Notes: generated by a model not told the origin, from the letters alone. DNA of 64,000 nucleotides from Polaromonas sp. (GCF_012927455.1 NZ_JABBPE010000002.1:62001-126000); one strand, 5' to 3'. Positions 24,298 through 33,409 are shown, counted from the stretch's first letter. Numbers and translations are program-made.

Positions 24298-25911
24298 ATG
24301 GCCGCAATGATTGACCCGAGAAAACCCACTTTGCTGCGCGCGGCACCGCGTCTGCTACAAATCCTGCGCGTGCTGGCACGCCATAAATTTTTGGGAGCGC
24401 TGTTGGGCCGAACCCATTGGCCGGCGCCGCAAGAGGTACGTGAAACGCTGGAGGAACTCGGGCTGATCTTTCTCAAATTCGGCCAGGTGCTTGCGATGCG
24501 CGGCGACCTGCTGCCGCAAGCCTACGTCGATGAGCTGGCACTGCTGCATGACCAGTTGCCGGCGATGGACTTTGAGGTAGTGCGCGCAACCGTCGAAGCC
24601 GAACTCGGCAGGCCGCTGTCGCAAGTGTTCGCATCGTTCAACGAAGTGCCGCTGGGTGCCGCCACCATCGCCCAGGTGCATGAGGCCAGCCTGCACGACG
24701 GGCGTCATGTGGCGGTGAAGGTGCAGCGCCCCGGCCTGCAAGCGCTGATTGCCACCGATATGGCGGCGCTGAATTACCTGGTGGCGCTGGGCGAAAGTGT
24801 CTTTCCGAGCCTGCGCGCACTCGACCTTCCAGTGGTGGTGCGTGAATTTGCCACCAGCTTGAGGCGGGAAACCGATTTCAATCGCGAAGCGCGTTCCGTG
24901 GTGCTTTTTCGCACCGCGATGGCCGATTTTCCCGACCTCTGGATTCCGGATGTCGTGGCCGAGTGTTCAAGCGCGGCCGTGCTCACGCTGGAGTTTTCTG
25001 CCGGCGAGCGGGTGGATTTCTACGCCAGGCAGCATCCGCAAGCGATGCCGCAGGCAATGAACACCCTGGTCAGGCTGATGCTGCAAACAATTTTCGAAGA
25101 AGGCCTGTTTCACGCGGATCCGCATCCCGGCAATGTTTTCGTTCTGCCCGACGGGCGGCTGTCCCTGCTCGATTTTGGCAACACTGGCGAGCTCGACGAG
25201 GCGATGCGCGAATCACTGACACTGCTGCTCGAATCGGTTGTCAACGGCGATGCGCGGGCCGCCACCGAGGCCTATCTTGAAATGGCGCCGGCGGGCGAAG
25301 ACATCAACCGTGGTGCGCTACTGGTGGACATCAAGACCGTGCTCTATGAAATTCGCCGGACCAATCTGGACAATGTTTCTGTCGGCAATGCCCTGGAAGC
25401 ACTGCTGCGAGCAGGCAGCCGCAACGGGGTCCACAACCCCGGCGAGTTCGTGCTGCTAACCCGTGCGTTCGTCATCCTTGAGTCGATGATTCGCCAGCTT
25501 GCACCCGACCACAACTACATGGACTCGTTTCGCGAACAGATTGCACGCCTGCGGGCGCTGCACTTTGCGCCGGAGCGCGTCAAAGAGAAAACCGGCAAGC
25601 TGGTGCGAGACATAGAGCGCCTGGTCATGGATGCGCCCGGCGACACACGACGCGTCCTGCGACGCATTGCCGAAGGCGATCTGGGCAGCCTGCCTGGCCT
25701 GGAAGCGCTGGGCGGGCGCTTCAGCCGAAATCTTGAGCGGCTGGCGCGCGCCATCGCTTTCGCGGCGCTTGTAATCAGCGGTTCCCTGCTGCTGCTGACG
25801 CCGATGAGCGGCTGGCATCACACGCTGGGCGAAGTCATGATAGTCGGCGGTATTGTCGGCATGGTTCTTTCCGGTATTGGCGCCATGCGCCGCGAAAAAC
25901 GCCAACGCTGA
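24298..25911 (+). CDS. UbiB/ABC1-family protein kinase-like membrane protein
   Basis: The 537-aa product has the atypical-kinase signature of the UbiB family: the KxGQ motif in FLKFGQVLAMRGDLLP (about residue 60), the Ala-rich loop PLGAATIAQVHEA, catalytic HADPHPGNVFV and metal-binding LLDFGNTGELDE. Two C-terminal transmembrane segments (about 482-500 and 512-530) follow. UbiB proteins support ubiquinone synthesis or lipid handling at the inner membrane. The ATG directly abuts the cusA stop (TGA-ATG), so expression is probably coupled to the efflux genes; ATG 24307 is an alternative start. A direct role in metal stress is only suggested by position. Confidence 0.88.
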   Translation: MAAMIDPRKPTLLRAAPRLLQILRVLARHKFLGALLGRTHWPAPQEVRETLEELGLIFLKFGQVLAMRGDLLPQAYVDELALLHDQLPAMDFEVVRATVEAELGRPLSQVFASFNEVPLGAATIAQVHEASLHDGRHVAVKVQRPGLQALIATDMAALNYLVALGESVFPSLRALDLPVVVREFATSLRRETDFNREARSVVLFRTAMADFPDLWIPDVVAECSSAAVLTLEFSAGERVDFYARQHPQAMPQAMNTLVRLMLQTIFEEGLFHADPHPGNVFVLPDGRLSLLDFGNTGELDEAMRESLTLLLESVVNGDARAATEAYLEMAPAGEDINRGALLVDIKTVLYEIRRTNLDNVSVGNALEALLRAGSRNGVHNPGEFVLLTRAFVILESMIRQLAPDHNYMDSFREQIARLRALHFAPERVKEKTGKLVRDIERLVMDAPGDTRRVLRRIAEGDLGSLPGLEALGGRFSRNLERLARAIAFAALVISGSLLLLTPMSGWHHTLGEVMIVGGIVGMVLSGIGAMRREKRQR

Positions 25912-25963
25912 CGCTCGCTATAAAAGGCGTCGATCCACTTTTCAATCATTGAAGGAAACCAGC

Positions 25964-26452
25964 ATGCACAACACTGACAAAACCGGCGACGGCGGCCACA
26001 GCCATGATCCCCTTGCCACCACGCCAGAGGCGAAGCCGGTCGACTCCGGCATCGATGCCGCATTGGGTGGCGCGGCTGTTGGCGCTGCCACCGGCACCAT
26101 TGCCGCGGGGCCCGTCGGCACCGTGATTGGGGCGACGGTCGGCGCGATCATCGGCGGACTGGCAGGCAAGAGCGACGCCAAGTCCATAGATCCGTCGCGT
26201 GAAGAAGCCTATTGGCGCGAAAACTTTATCGGCCGGCCCTACGTGGATGCAGGCGCCAGCTACGACGACTATGGACCTGCCTATGGCTATGGCGTTGAGG
26301 CCTGTGTGCGCAACCCCGGCCGCAGCTTTGGCGAGCTTGAGGTTGAGCTCTCGTCCGGCTGGGCCGCCGCGCGCGGCAAATCGACTCTGGCTTGGTACCG
26401 CGCGCAGCCCGCTGCGCGCGACGCCTGGCAGCGCGTCAGCGATTCGGTCTAA
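25964..26452 (+). CDS. Glycine-zipper protein at the end of the cus-ubiB operon
   Basis: The 162-aa product has a His/Asp-rich start (KTGDGGHSHDP), then a long Ala/Gly segment (about residues 30-70) of glycine-zipper type, GGAAVGAATGTIAAGPVG, that could form membrane helices. A tyrosine-rich middle (YDDYGPAYGYG) and a C-terminal helical part follow. The ATG has GAAGGAAAC upstream, 52 bp after the UbiB-like gene, so it is probably co-transcribed. I do not know a defined function; similar proteins are often stress-related. Confidence 0.75.
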   Translation: MHNTDKTGDGGHSHDPLATTPEAKPVDSGIDAALGGAAVGAATGTIAAGPVGTVIGATVGAIIGGLAGKSDAKSIDPSREEAYWRENFIGRPYVDAGASYDDYGPAYGYGVEACVRNPGRSFGELEVELSSGWAAARGKSTLAWYRAQPAARDAWQRVSDSV

Positions 26453-26617
26453 CGGCAAGCCCCCGCGCGATTCGTAGCGCAACGTTAGCCAGCCCCCGAA
26501 ACGGCATGCGGTGCCAGAGCAGACAGGCAGGCGGCAAGGGCAAGCGGCCAGCCACAACGCCGGCGTTTCGCTTTCCTTCATACTTGACCTTTGACTACTC
26601 ACCGATTGCCACCGCTC

Positions 26618-27847
26618 ATGACCAAAACCTCGACCGACAAGAAAAAAATCAAGTTCCTGCTGCTGGAGGGGATTCACCCATCGGCCCTGCAGGTGCTAAA
26701 GGCTGCAGGCTATACGCAGATCGAAAGTCTGCCGGGTGCCCTGCCCGACGATGAGCTCAAGGCCAAAATCGCAGACGCGCATTTTGTCGGCATCCGCTCG
26801 CGCACCCAGCTCACGGCCGACGTGTTTGCCCATGCGGCCAAGCTGGCGGCGGTCGGCTGCTTTTGCATAGGCACCAATCAGGTGGATTTAAATGCGGCGC
26901 GCGAACGCGGCATTGCGGTGTTCAACGCGCCGTTTTCCAACACCCGTTCGGTGGCCGAGCTGGTGCTGGCCGAGGCGATTTTGCTGCTACGCGGCGTGCC
27001 CGAGAAAAGCGCCGTGGCGCACCGCGGCGGCTGGCTTAAGTCGGCCGACAACGCTTTCGAGATTCGCGGCAAGACCCTGGGCATCGTCGGCTATGGCTCC
27101 ATCGGCACGCAGTTATCGGTACTGGCCGAAGCGCTGGGCATGCAGGTGGTGTTTTTCGACGTGGTCACCAAGCTGCCGCTGGGCAATGCCAGACAGGTCG
27201 CCAAACTGAACGATTTGCTGGCGCAGTCCGATGTGGTTACCTTGCATGTGCCGGAGACCCAGGCCACGCAATGGATGATAGGCACCGCCGAGATTGCCGC
27301 GATGAAGCCGGGCAGCGTGCTGATCAACGCGTCGCGCGGCACCGTCGTCAAGATTGAGCCGCTGGCCGAAGCGCTGCGCCAGAAGAAGTTGCTGGGCGCG
27401 GCGATTGATGTTTTCCCGGTGGAACCGCGCAGCAACAAGGATGTCTTCGAGTCGCCGTTGCGCGGCCTGGACAACGTGATCTTGACGCCGCACGTCGGTG
27501 GCTCAACGATGGAAGCACAGGAAAACATCGGTGTTGAAGTGGCTGAAAAGCTGGTGAAGTACAGCGACAACGGCACCTCTACCTCGTCGGTCAACTTCCC
27601 CGAGGTGGCGTTGCCGGCGCACCCCGGCAAACACCGGCTGCTGCACATTCACCGCAACGTGCCGGGCGTGCTGTCGGAAATCAACCAGGTGTTTGCGAGC
27701 AACCACATCAACATCGCCTCGCAGTACCTACAGACCAACGAAGCCATAGGGTACGTGGTGATAGACATTGATGCGGCGCACTCCGACATGGCGCTGGCCA
27801 AGCTCGCGCAAGTGCCGGGAACCATCCGCAGCCGCGTGCTTTTTTAA
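26618..27847 (+). CDS. serA: D-3-phosphoglycerate dehydrogenase SerA
   Basis: This cytoplasmic enzyme catalyses the first step of serine synthesis, 3-phosphoglycerate to phosphohydroxypyruvate with NAD+. The 409-aa product has the usual length for the E. coli-type enzyme. Seen: RSRTQLTADVF, the NAD-binding GYGSIGTQL, the catalytic region SRGTVV and TPHVGGSTMEAQENIG, and a C-terminal ACT domain (LLHIHRNVPGVLSEINQVFA, about residues 335-409) for serine feedback. I placed the start at ATG 26618, giving the normal N-terminus. It is a single gene; the 165 bp before it show nothing distinctive. Confidence 0.96.
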   Translation: MTKTSTDKKKIKFLLLEGIHPSALQVLKAAGYTQIESLPGALPDDELKAKIADAHFVGIRSRTQLTADVFAHAAKLAAVGCFCIGTNQVDLNAARERGIAVFNAPFSNTRSVAELVLAEAILLLRGVPEKSAVAHRGGWLKSADNAFEIRGKTLGIVGYGSIGTQLSVLAEALGMQVVFFDVVTKLPLGNARQVAKLNDLLAQSDVVTLHVPETQATQWMIGTAEIAAMKPGSVLINASRGTVVKIEPLAEALRQKKLLGAAIDVFPVEPRSNKDVFESPLRGLDNVILTPHVGGSTMEAQENIGVEVAEKLVKYSDNGTSTSSVNFPEVALPAHPGKHRLLHIHRNVPGVLSEINQVFASNHINIASQYLQTNEAIGYVVIDIDAAHSDMALAKLAQVPGTIRSRVLF

Positions 27848-27888
27848 ACGTAGTCGGCGCTGGCGGGAGCTGTTGCCGAAACCGCATC

Positions 27889-27950
27889 CGCTATTAAAAT
27901 AATAGCTGCTTGCGCCCGTTTCTATTGGGCTACAGGCACTTTTACCTCTA
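27889..27950 (+). repeat. Dispersed repeat, copy F
   Basis: AATAGCTGCTTGCGCCCG, then TATTGGGCTACAGGCA and TTTTACC, between the convergent ends of serA and the Dsb-like gene. Confidence 0.88.
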
Positions 27951-27955
27951 AAAAC

Positions 27956-28549
27956 TTACTGCGCCGGGGGTTGCAGGCCGAGGAATGCCGCAAGCTCGGC
28001 GGTGGGCAAGCCGCCTTCGCGCGACACCAGCGCGCCGCTCTGGGCGTGCGTGGCCACGATGCTGGGGATGGAGGTGAAGCCAAAACGGGTCATCAGTTCG
28101 GTGTTCTTGGCAACGACGGCCTTTTGCGCGTCGATGTCGCTGCCGGCGCTAATGCCGCCACGCTTGCCCAGCATGGAGGCTTCGTGCTCGTCCATCAACG
28201 CGACCGGGTCCTTGGCGGCCAGCAAGGTGGCGCCCTGGGCCGTGCTGGACGGGTTGATGATGCCCACGGGAATCCAGACAAATTTCGCCTGCGACTTCAA
28301 TGGCTTGGCGGCCTGCCACAGCACCGCGCAATGCGGACACTGGGGGTCAAAGAACACATAAACGGTGCGCGCGCTCATGGGTGTGCCAACTGTGAAGCCT
28401 TTGGCCTCTGCAGCGATCGCGGCGATGGAAACCGGTGTGGGCGCGGCTTTTACCGATGCCGTGCCCGGCGCATCGTTGCAGCCAGCCAGTGCCAGACTGG
28501 CCGCGATAAGGGCGGCCGGAAATAAGTTGCGCAGAAGTCTGAATGTCAT
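27956..28549 (-). CDS. DsbC/DsbG-like thiol-disulfide lipoprotein
   Basis: The 197-aa product has a lipoprotein signal (SLALAGC) followed by a thioredoxin-fold domain with the active site CPHC in VFFDPQCPHCAVLW (about residues 68-81). It also has a cis-Pro loop in GFTSIPSIVATH near residue 162. It probably acts in periplasmic disulfide exchange or isomerisation. It lacks the N-terminal dimerisation domain of full DsbC/DsbG. CPHC is the DsbA-type motif, so oxidase activity is also possible. Its upstream neighbour, glnB, is about 90 bp away with no obvious functional link. Confidence 0.85.
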   Translation of the reverse strand: MTFRLLRNLFPAALIAASLALAGCNDAPGTASVKAAPTPVSIAAIAAEAKGFTVGTPMSARTVYVFFDPQCPHCAVLWQAAKPLKSQAKFVWIPVGIINPSSTAQGATLLAAKDPVALMDEHEASMLGKRGGISAGSDIDAQKAVVAKNTELMTRFGFTSIPSIVATHAQSGALVSREGGLPTAELAAFLGLQPPAQ

Positions 28550-28639
28550 GGCTAGCCAGCAAAAAAAAATGGAAAAAGTTGAAAGGAAAAAAACAAACGG
28601 AGAAAAGCGAACGAAAAGCAGCGCTCCCCGTCCGCAGCA

Positions 28640-28996
<357 letters not shown>

Positions 28997-29063
28997 TTAG
29001 ATACTGAATTTGCGGCCACTAAAAGCTAAATTGCCAAACGCTGCTTCCAACATCACGTTCAGT

Positions 29064-30779
29064 TCAGGCGTGAAATTTGCTGGTAATAGGATAGCGCCAA
29101 TCCTTGCCAAAGCTGCGGTGTGTGACCCGGATCCCGACCGGCGACTGGCGCCGCTTGTACTCGTTGATCCTGATCAGGCGCGCCACGCGCTCGACCAGCG
29201 CGCGCTCAAAGCCGGCCGCCACGATGGCTTCCACGCCTTGGTCGTTTTCCATGTAGCGCTCCAAAATGGCATCCAGCACATCATAGGGCGGCAGGCTGTC
29301 CTGGTCCGACTGGTCGGGGCGCAGTTCTGCGCTTGGCGGCCGGGTGATGATGCGCTCGGGGATGGGGTTGCTGCCGGTGCCGTACGGATCGTGGGCATTG
29401 CGCCAGCGCGCCAACCGGAACACGGTGGTCTTCAGCAGATCCTTGATGACGGCAAAGCCGCCCGCCATGTCGCCGTACAGCGTGCAGTAGCCGGTCGCCA
29501 GCTCGCTCTTGTTGCCGGTCGTCAGCACGATGGAGCCGAACTTGTTGGACAGCGCCATCAAGAACATCCCGCGAATGCGCGCCTGCAGGTTTTCCTCGGT
29601 GGTGTCTTCTTTGAGCCCCTTGAACTCGCCGGCCAACGAGGCCTTGAAGGCCTCAAATTCGGGAACGATGGAAATCTCGTCATAACGCACCTTGACGCGC
29701 CCGGCCATCTCGCGCGCATCCATCCACGAAATGTCGGCCGTATAGGGCGAGGGCATCATCACCGTGCGTACCTTGTCGGCGCCTAGCGCATCCACCGCGA
29801 TGGCCAGTACCAGCGCAGAGTCGATGCCGCCGGACAGCCCCAGAATGGCGCCAGGAAAGCCATTCTTGCCGAGATAGTCGCGCACTCCCAGCACCAGCGC
29901 GTCCCACAGGTCAGCTTCCGGGCTGCGATCAGGGTCCGTGCTTGCTACTAATTTAATAGCTGCCTGCGCCCGTTCTGCCTGCACCAGGAACAAATTCTCC
30001 TGGAAACTGGGGGCTCGGCCAGCGAGCGCGCCATCGGCCTGCAGCGCAAACGAGTGGCCTTCGAAGACGATCTCGTCCTGCCCGCCCACCAAGTGGGCAT
30101 AAACCAGCGGCAGCCCGGTCGCCAGTACGCGTTCGCGCATCATCAGTTCACGCTCGCCGCCCTTGCCGACATGAAATGGCGAGGCGTTGATCACCACCAG
30201 CAGCTCGGCCCCAGCGTTTTTGGCCAACCGCGCCGGCTCTTCAAACCAGGCGTCTTCGCAGATCAGCAGCCCGATGCTGAGGGCGTCGTCGCCCGCTTGG
30301 TCACCCCCCGCCTGGAACACGCAAATGCCCTGCCCCTGCGCGAAATAGCGGCGCTCGTCAAACACCTGGTAATTGGCCAGCTCGCGCTTGGCGTAGCTTG
30401 CAATGATGCGGCCTTCGCACAACACGCGGGCGGCGTTGTGGCGCTGTTGCACCGCCACGCTCTTGGTGCGCAGGCCCTTGCCGGCTAGTCCGTTCTGGCC
30501 TTCATCGCCGTTGGTTGGCGTGCCCACCACCACGCTCAGGCCTTTTAACCCGGCCAGCTCACGGGCCACCAGATTCACGGCATCATCACAGGCTTGGATG
30601 AAAGAAGGTCGCAGGAACAGATCTTCGGCCGCGTAGCCGCAAATCGCCAGCTCGGGGGTCAGCATCAGCCGCACGCCGTCCTGATAGGCGGTGCGGGCCG
30701 CGTCAATTATTTTTTGCGCATTGCCCGGCATGTCGCCGACGCAGAAGTTTAATTGGGCAACGCAAATTTTGAGTGACAT
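29064..30779 (-). CDS. nadE: Glutamine-dependent NAD+ synthetase, with an in-frame repeat insertion
   Basis: The 571-aa two-domain enzyme makes NAD from deamido-NAD using glutamine. The N-terminal nitrilase domain shows Glu in LTPELAICGY, Lys in the middle, and Cys in LLICEDAWF. The C-terminal synthetase has the P-loop LSGGIDSALVL near residue 315, then NKSELATGYCTLYGDMAGG. Between the domains, a segment AERAQAAIKLVAST is encoded by a copy of the dispersed repeat, in frame and antisense to the repeat's direction. The start ATG at 30779 overlaps head-to-head with a possible start of the next gene. It is probably co-transcribed with glnB. Confidence 0.95.
   Translation of the reverse strand: MSLKICVAQLNFCVGDMPGNAQKIIDAARTAYQDGVRLMLTPELAICGYAAEDLFLRPSFIQACDDAVNLVARELAGLKGLSVVVGTPTNGDEGQNGLAGKGLRTKSVAVQQRHNAARVLCEGRIIASYAKRELANYQVFDERRYFAQGQGICVFQAGGDQAGDDALSIGLLICEDAWFEEPARLAKNAGAELLVVINASPFHVGKGGERELMMRERVLATGLPLVYAHLVGGQDEIVFEGHSFALQADGALAGRAPSFQENLFLVQAERAQAAIKLVASTDPDRSPEADLWDALVLGVRDYLGKNGFPGAILGLSGGIDSALVLAIAVDALGADKVRTVMMPSPYTADISWMDAREMAGRVKVRYDEISIVPEFEAFKASLAGEFKGLKEDTTEENLQARIRGMFLMALSNKFGSIVLTTGNKSELATGYCTLYGDMAGGFAVIKDLLKTTVFRLARWRNAHDPYGTGSNPIPERIITRPPSAELRPDQSDQDSLPPYDVLDAILERYMENDQGVEAIVAAGFERALVERVARLIRINEYKRRQSPVGIRVTHRSFGKDWRYPITSKFHA
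29941..29985 (+). repeat. Dispersed repeat, copy G, inside nadE
   Basis: TTGCTACTAATTTAATAGCTGC and CTGCGCCCG mark the left half; the right half is partly replaced. It is in the opposite direction to nadE and keeps its frame open, in the interdomain linker. Confidence 0.75.
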
Positions 30780-32316
30780 GAAGAAACTGAGCCCCAAAAA
30801 ACACCAGGAAAACACCAGGAAAACACCCTGGACACAAGTGAAAAACAACTCAAACGATTATGTCATCCGCGTACTGACTTCACCGCTGCAGGTCAATGGC
30901 GCGCAGTGGAACGCCCTGTTGGCCGCCCAGAACCCGGACGGCTCGCTGAACCCCTTCATGCGTCACGAGTATTTGGCCGCCCTGCATAGCAGCGGCAGCG
31001 CCACGCCAGCGACCGGCTGGACACCGCGCTTTGTAACGCTGTGGCAGGGCTCGGTGCTGGTCGGCGCCTGCGCGCTTTACATCAAGAAGCACTCCTACGG
31101 CGAGTACGTCTTTGACCATGCCTGGGCCCATGCCTACCAGCAGCACGGCCTGCCTTACTACCCCAAAGCCGTGGTCGCCGTGCCCTTCACCCCCGTGCCC
31201 GGCGCCCGCCTGCTGGCGCGCAACGCGGCCGAGCGCACGCTGCTGGTGAAAGCGCTGGTGGCCTGGTGCGAGGAGGAAAAGCTGTCGTCGCTGCACCTGC
31301 TGTTTACGGCGGATAAAGATGTGGCCGCCTGCGCAGAAGCGGGCTTGATGCTTCGCCATAACGTCCAGTTTCACTGGACAAATATTGCCCCCACGCTTGT
31401 TGCTTCGCGTACTGCGCTGCCCCCAGAGGGGGCTGAACCTGCTCGGGGCGGCCCAGCGCTGCGTTCGCCTGCCCCCACGCTTGTCGCTTCGCGTGCGTTA
31501 GGTGGTACGCTGCCCCTTTCTTCAGAAGATAGGGCGAATTTTTCTGGGGGCGGCCTGTCGGAAAATTCCTCCACAACCTCTTCTGCAGCGCCCGTAGCTT
31601 CCGGCTACCGCGACTTCGACGAATTCCTGATGTCGCTCAGCCAAGAAAAGCGCAAAAAAATCCGCCAGGAGCGCCGCAAGGTGTCTGATGCGGGCATCAG
31701 CTTTCGCTGGTCGCTGGGGCGCGACATCAGCAGCGCCGACTGGGACTTTTTTTACCGCTGTTACGAGCGCACCTATTACGAACACGGCAACGCGCCCTAT
31801 CTGAGCCGCGACTTCTTCCAGCGCATGCAGGACAGCATGCCGGAGAACTGGCTGCTATTTGTGGCCGAACATCAGGGCACGCCGATTGCTACTAGTTTGA
31901 TAGCTGTTAGCGCCCGTGCTGATTGGGCGACAGGCGAAATCGATGCTGAAAATCGGGATTTTGCAGCGATTACCCGGCCGATTCAACAGCTGACCGCCTA
32001 CGGCCGCTACTGGGGCGCCCTCGCCCGTGTCGACTGCCTGCACTTTGAAGCCTGCTACTACCAACCCTTGGCTTGGTGCATTGAGCACGGCTACCAAAGC
32101 TTTGAAGGCGGCGCGCAAGGAGAGCACAAAATGGCGCGCGCCCTGCTGCCGGTCAAAACCACCAGCGCCCACTGGCTGGCGCATCCGGCGTTTGCCGACG
32201 CGGTAGAGCGCTTTCTGGAACGCGAAGGCGACGGCATCGCGAGCTACATGGAAGAGCTGGAACGGCGCAACCCGTTCAGGCAGGCGAGCAAACCCGATCA
32301 GGGCAACGCAGCCTGA
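30778..32316 (+). CDS. FemAB/GNAT-like acyltransferase (DUF482 type) with two in-frame repeat insertions
   Basis: The 512-aa product belongs to the GNAT-fold family once called peptidoglycan biosynthesis (COG3146/DUF482). Seen: LNPFMRHEYLAALHSSG, VFDHAWAHAYQQHG, YYPKAVVAVPFTPVPG, KKIRQERRKV and the C-terminal FEGGAQGEHKMARALLPV. Family proteins are usually about 380-400 aa. The excess is two insertions: about 73 residues of low-complexity sequence (from TLVASRTALPPEG, near 31387-31605) splitting HWTN from GYRDFDEF, and about 25 residues encoded by the dispersed repeat near 31885. The start is either ATG 30778, overlapping the nadE start codon, or GTG 30838. The substrate is unknown. Confidence 0.85.
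   Translation: MKKLSPKKHQENTRKTPWTQVKNNSNDYVIRVLTSPLQVNGAQWNALLAAQNPDGSLNPFMRHEYLAALHSSGSATPATGWTPRFVTLWQGSVLVGACALYIKKHSYGEYVFDHAWAHAYQQHGLPYYPKAVVAVPFTPVPGARLLARNAAERTLLVKALVAWCEEEKLSSLHLLFTADKDVAACAEAGLMLRHNVQFHWTNIAPTLVASRTALPPEGAEPARGGPALRSPAPTLVASRALGGTLPLSSEDRANFSGGGLSENSSTTSSAAPVASGYRDFDEFLMSLSQEKRKKIRQERRKVSDAGISFRWSLGRDISSADWDFFYRCYERTYYEHGNAPYLSRDFFQRMQDSMPENWLLFVAEHQGTPIATSLIAVSARADWATGEIDAENRDFAAITRPIQQLTAYGRYWGALARVDCLHFEACYYQPLAWCIEHGYQSFEGGAQGEHKMARALLPVKTTSAHWLAHPAFADAVERFLEREGDGIASYMEELERRNPFRQASKPDQGNAA
30800..30832 (+). repeat. Three tandem 11-bp repeats at the nadE/acyltransferase divergence
   Basis: AACACCAGGAA occurs twice exactly (30800-30810, 30811-30821), followed by a diverged AACACCCTGGA (30822-30832). 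They lie just upstream of the GTG at 30838, so they could be binding sites or only slippage products. Confidence 0.5.
31387..31605 (+). repeat. Second repeat type inserted in the acyltransferase gene
   Basis: The motif CCCCCACGCTTGT-[T/C]-GCTTCGCGT occurs twice (31387-31410 and 31471-31494), with GCCCCCAGAGGGGGC, a perfect inverted repeat, between them. Such CCCC-AG-GGGG modules are typical of intergenic DNA in Comamonadaceae, yet here the frame stays open for about 73 codons. Confidence 0.7.
31885..31940 (+). repeat. Dispersed repeat, copy H, inside the acyltransferase gene
   Basis: ATTGCTACTAGTTTGATAGC, TTAGCGCCCG and TGATTGGGCGACAGGC match both halves. It is in frame with the gene, encoding SLIAVSARADWATG. 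Confidence 0.85.
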
Positions 32317-32320
32317 ACAG

Positions 32321-32380
32321 TTTGCTATTATATTGATAGCTTCTGGCGCCCGCTGCTATTGGGCTAGAGGCATATTTTAT
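32321..32380 (+). repeat. Dispersed repeat, copy I
   Basis: TTTGCTATTATATTGATAGC, GGCGCCCG and CTATTGGGCTAGAGGCA directly follow the acyltransferase stop codon (32314-32316). Confidence 0.88.
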
Positions 32381-32500
32381 GGCCAAATGCGGTCGTTTTG
32401 GGTGCTTTTGGCCTTCGCGCAAGGCAAAATACGCCTGAGTCAGCGTCAGCCAGACTTCACCCCCTATTCACCCCGTATTCACACGCTTCTCCGCCTTCTT

Positions 32501-33334
32501 ATGCGCGACATCACCGCCAACCCTTCCAGCGCCGCACCACCCAGCAACCCGCCTGTTTCAGCGCCTCTCACAGCAACTGCCGTAGCCCTCAGCCGCGCGC
32601 ACGCCAAGCGCCTGCGCGAGATCTACCGCTCGGCTGGCTGGCCTTGCCAGGATCTGCTGGAAATCGACCTGCTCGCTGCCGGCTTGCTGCAGCGCATCGG
32701 CCAATCGGGCCACGAAACCCTGCGCGTCACCGATGCCGGTGTGGACTGGCTGGCCGCCACACTGCTGCGCAACCGCGCGGCGCTGTCGGCGCACGAAGCG
32801 CTGGTGGAGCGCGTCGCCTGCGAGATGGTGCGCGCCGGTCGCATCACCTGGCGCACGCTGGGCCTGCGCGCCCAGCTGCCGCCCGCCAGCGAAGGCGCCC
32901 CTGTGCGCTGGTGCATGGTGCGGCCCGATGTGTTTTCGATCCGCAACACCTCGGTAGCAAGCTATGTCGACCCAATCATTCACGAAATTAAAGTGCAGCG
33001 CTCTGACCTGCTGGGCGACTTGCGCCGCCCCGAAAAGCGCGCAGCCTACCTCGACCTGGGCGGTGAGTGCTGGTATGTGCTGGGCTGCGACGCCAAAGGC
33101 CGCAGCATAGGGGCGCCCGACGAGATTCCCGCAGAGTGCGGTGTGATGGTGATTCAGGCCGATCGCCTGATCGTTGCCCGTGCCGCGCCCAGAAGCTTGC
33201 GCCAGCAGCTGCCCTTTGCAGTCTGGATTGCGCTGGCCAAGGCCACGCCGGTGGCGGGGTTTGATGACGATGCGCAGGGCTTGCTGGGGGGATGTGCGCC
33301 ATTGGGGAACGCGGCGGGTGAAGCAGGCGGGTGA
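32501..33334 (+). CDS. Conserved hypothetical protein with a PD-(D/E)xK nuclease-like core (MmcB-like)
   Basis: The 277-aa product has an N-terminal helical region beginning LSRAHAKRLREIYRSAGWPC, which resembles a winged-helix arrangement, then a core RPDVFSI ... IIHEIKVQRSDLLGDLR ... KRAAYLDLGGECWYVLG. The spaced Asp, Glu-x-Lys and following Asp/Lys/Tyr fit a restriction-endonuclease-like fold such as that of MmcB-type DNA repair proteins. I started it at ATG 32501, because the upstream extension crosses a dispersed repeat and is not protein-like. A DNA-related nuclease role is inferred, not shown. It is a single gene, convergent with the HPF-like gene. Confidence 0.7.
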   Translation: MRDITANPSSAAPPSNPPVSAPLTATAVALSRAHAKRLREIYRSAGWPCQDLLEIDLLAAGLLQRIGQSGHETLRVTDAGVDWLAATLLRNRAALSAHEALVERVACEMVRAGRITWRTLGLRAQLPPASEGAPVRWCMVRPDVFSIRNTSVASYVDPIIHEIKVQRSDLLGDLRRPEKRAAYLDLGGECWYVLGCDAKGRSIGAPDEIPAECGVMVIQADRLIVARAAPRSLRQQLPFAVWIALAKATPVAGFDDDAQGLLGGCAPLGNAAGEAGG

Positions 33335-33409
33335 AACCGGTTAGGGAAAGTGCGGATCACGCGGCGCGATGGGCCGTCAATCGCCATCCTTCGCCTGCTT
33401 CAGGTTCAA

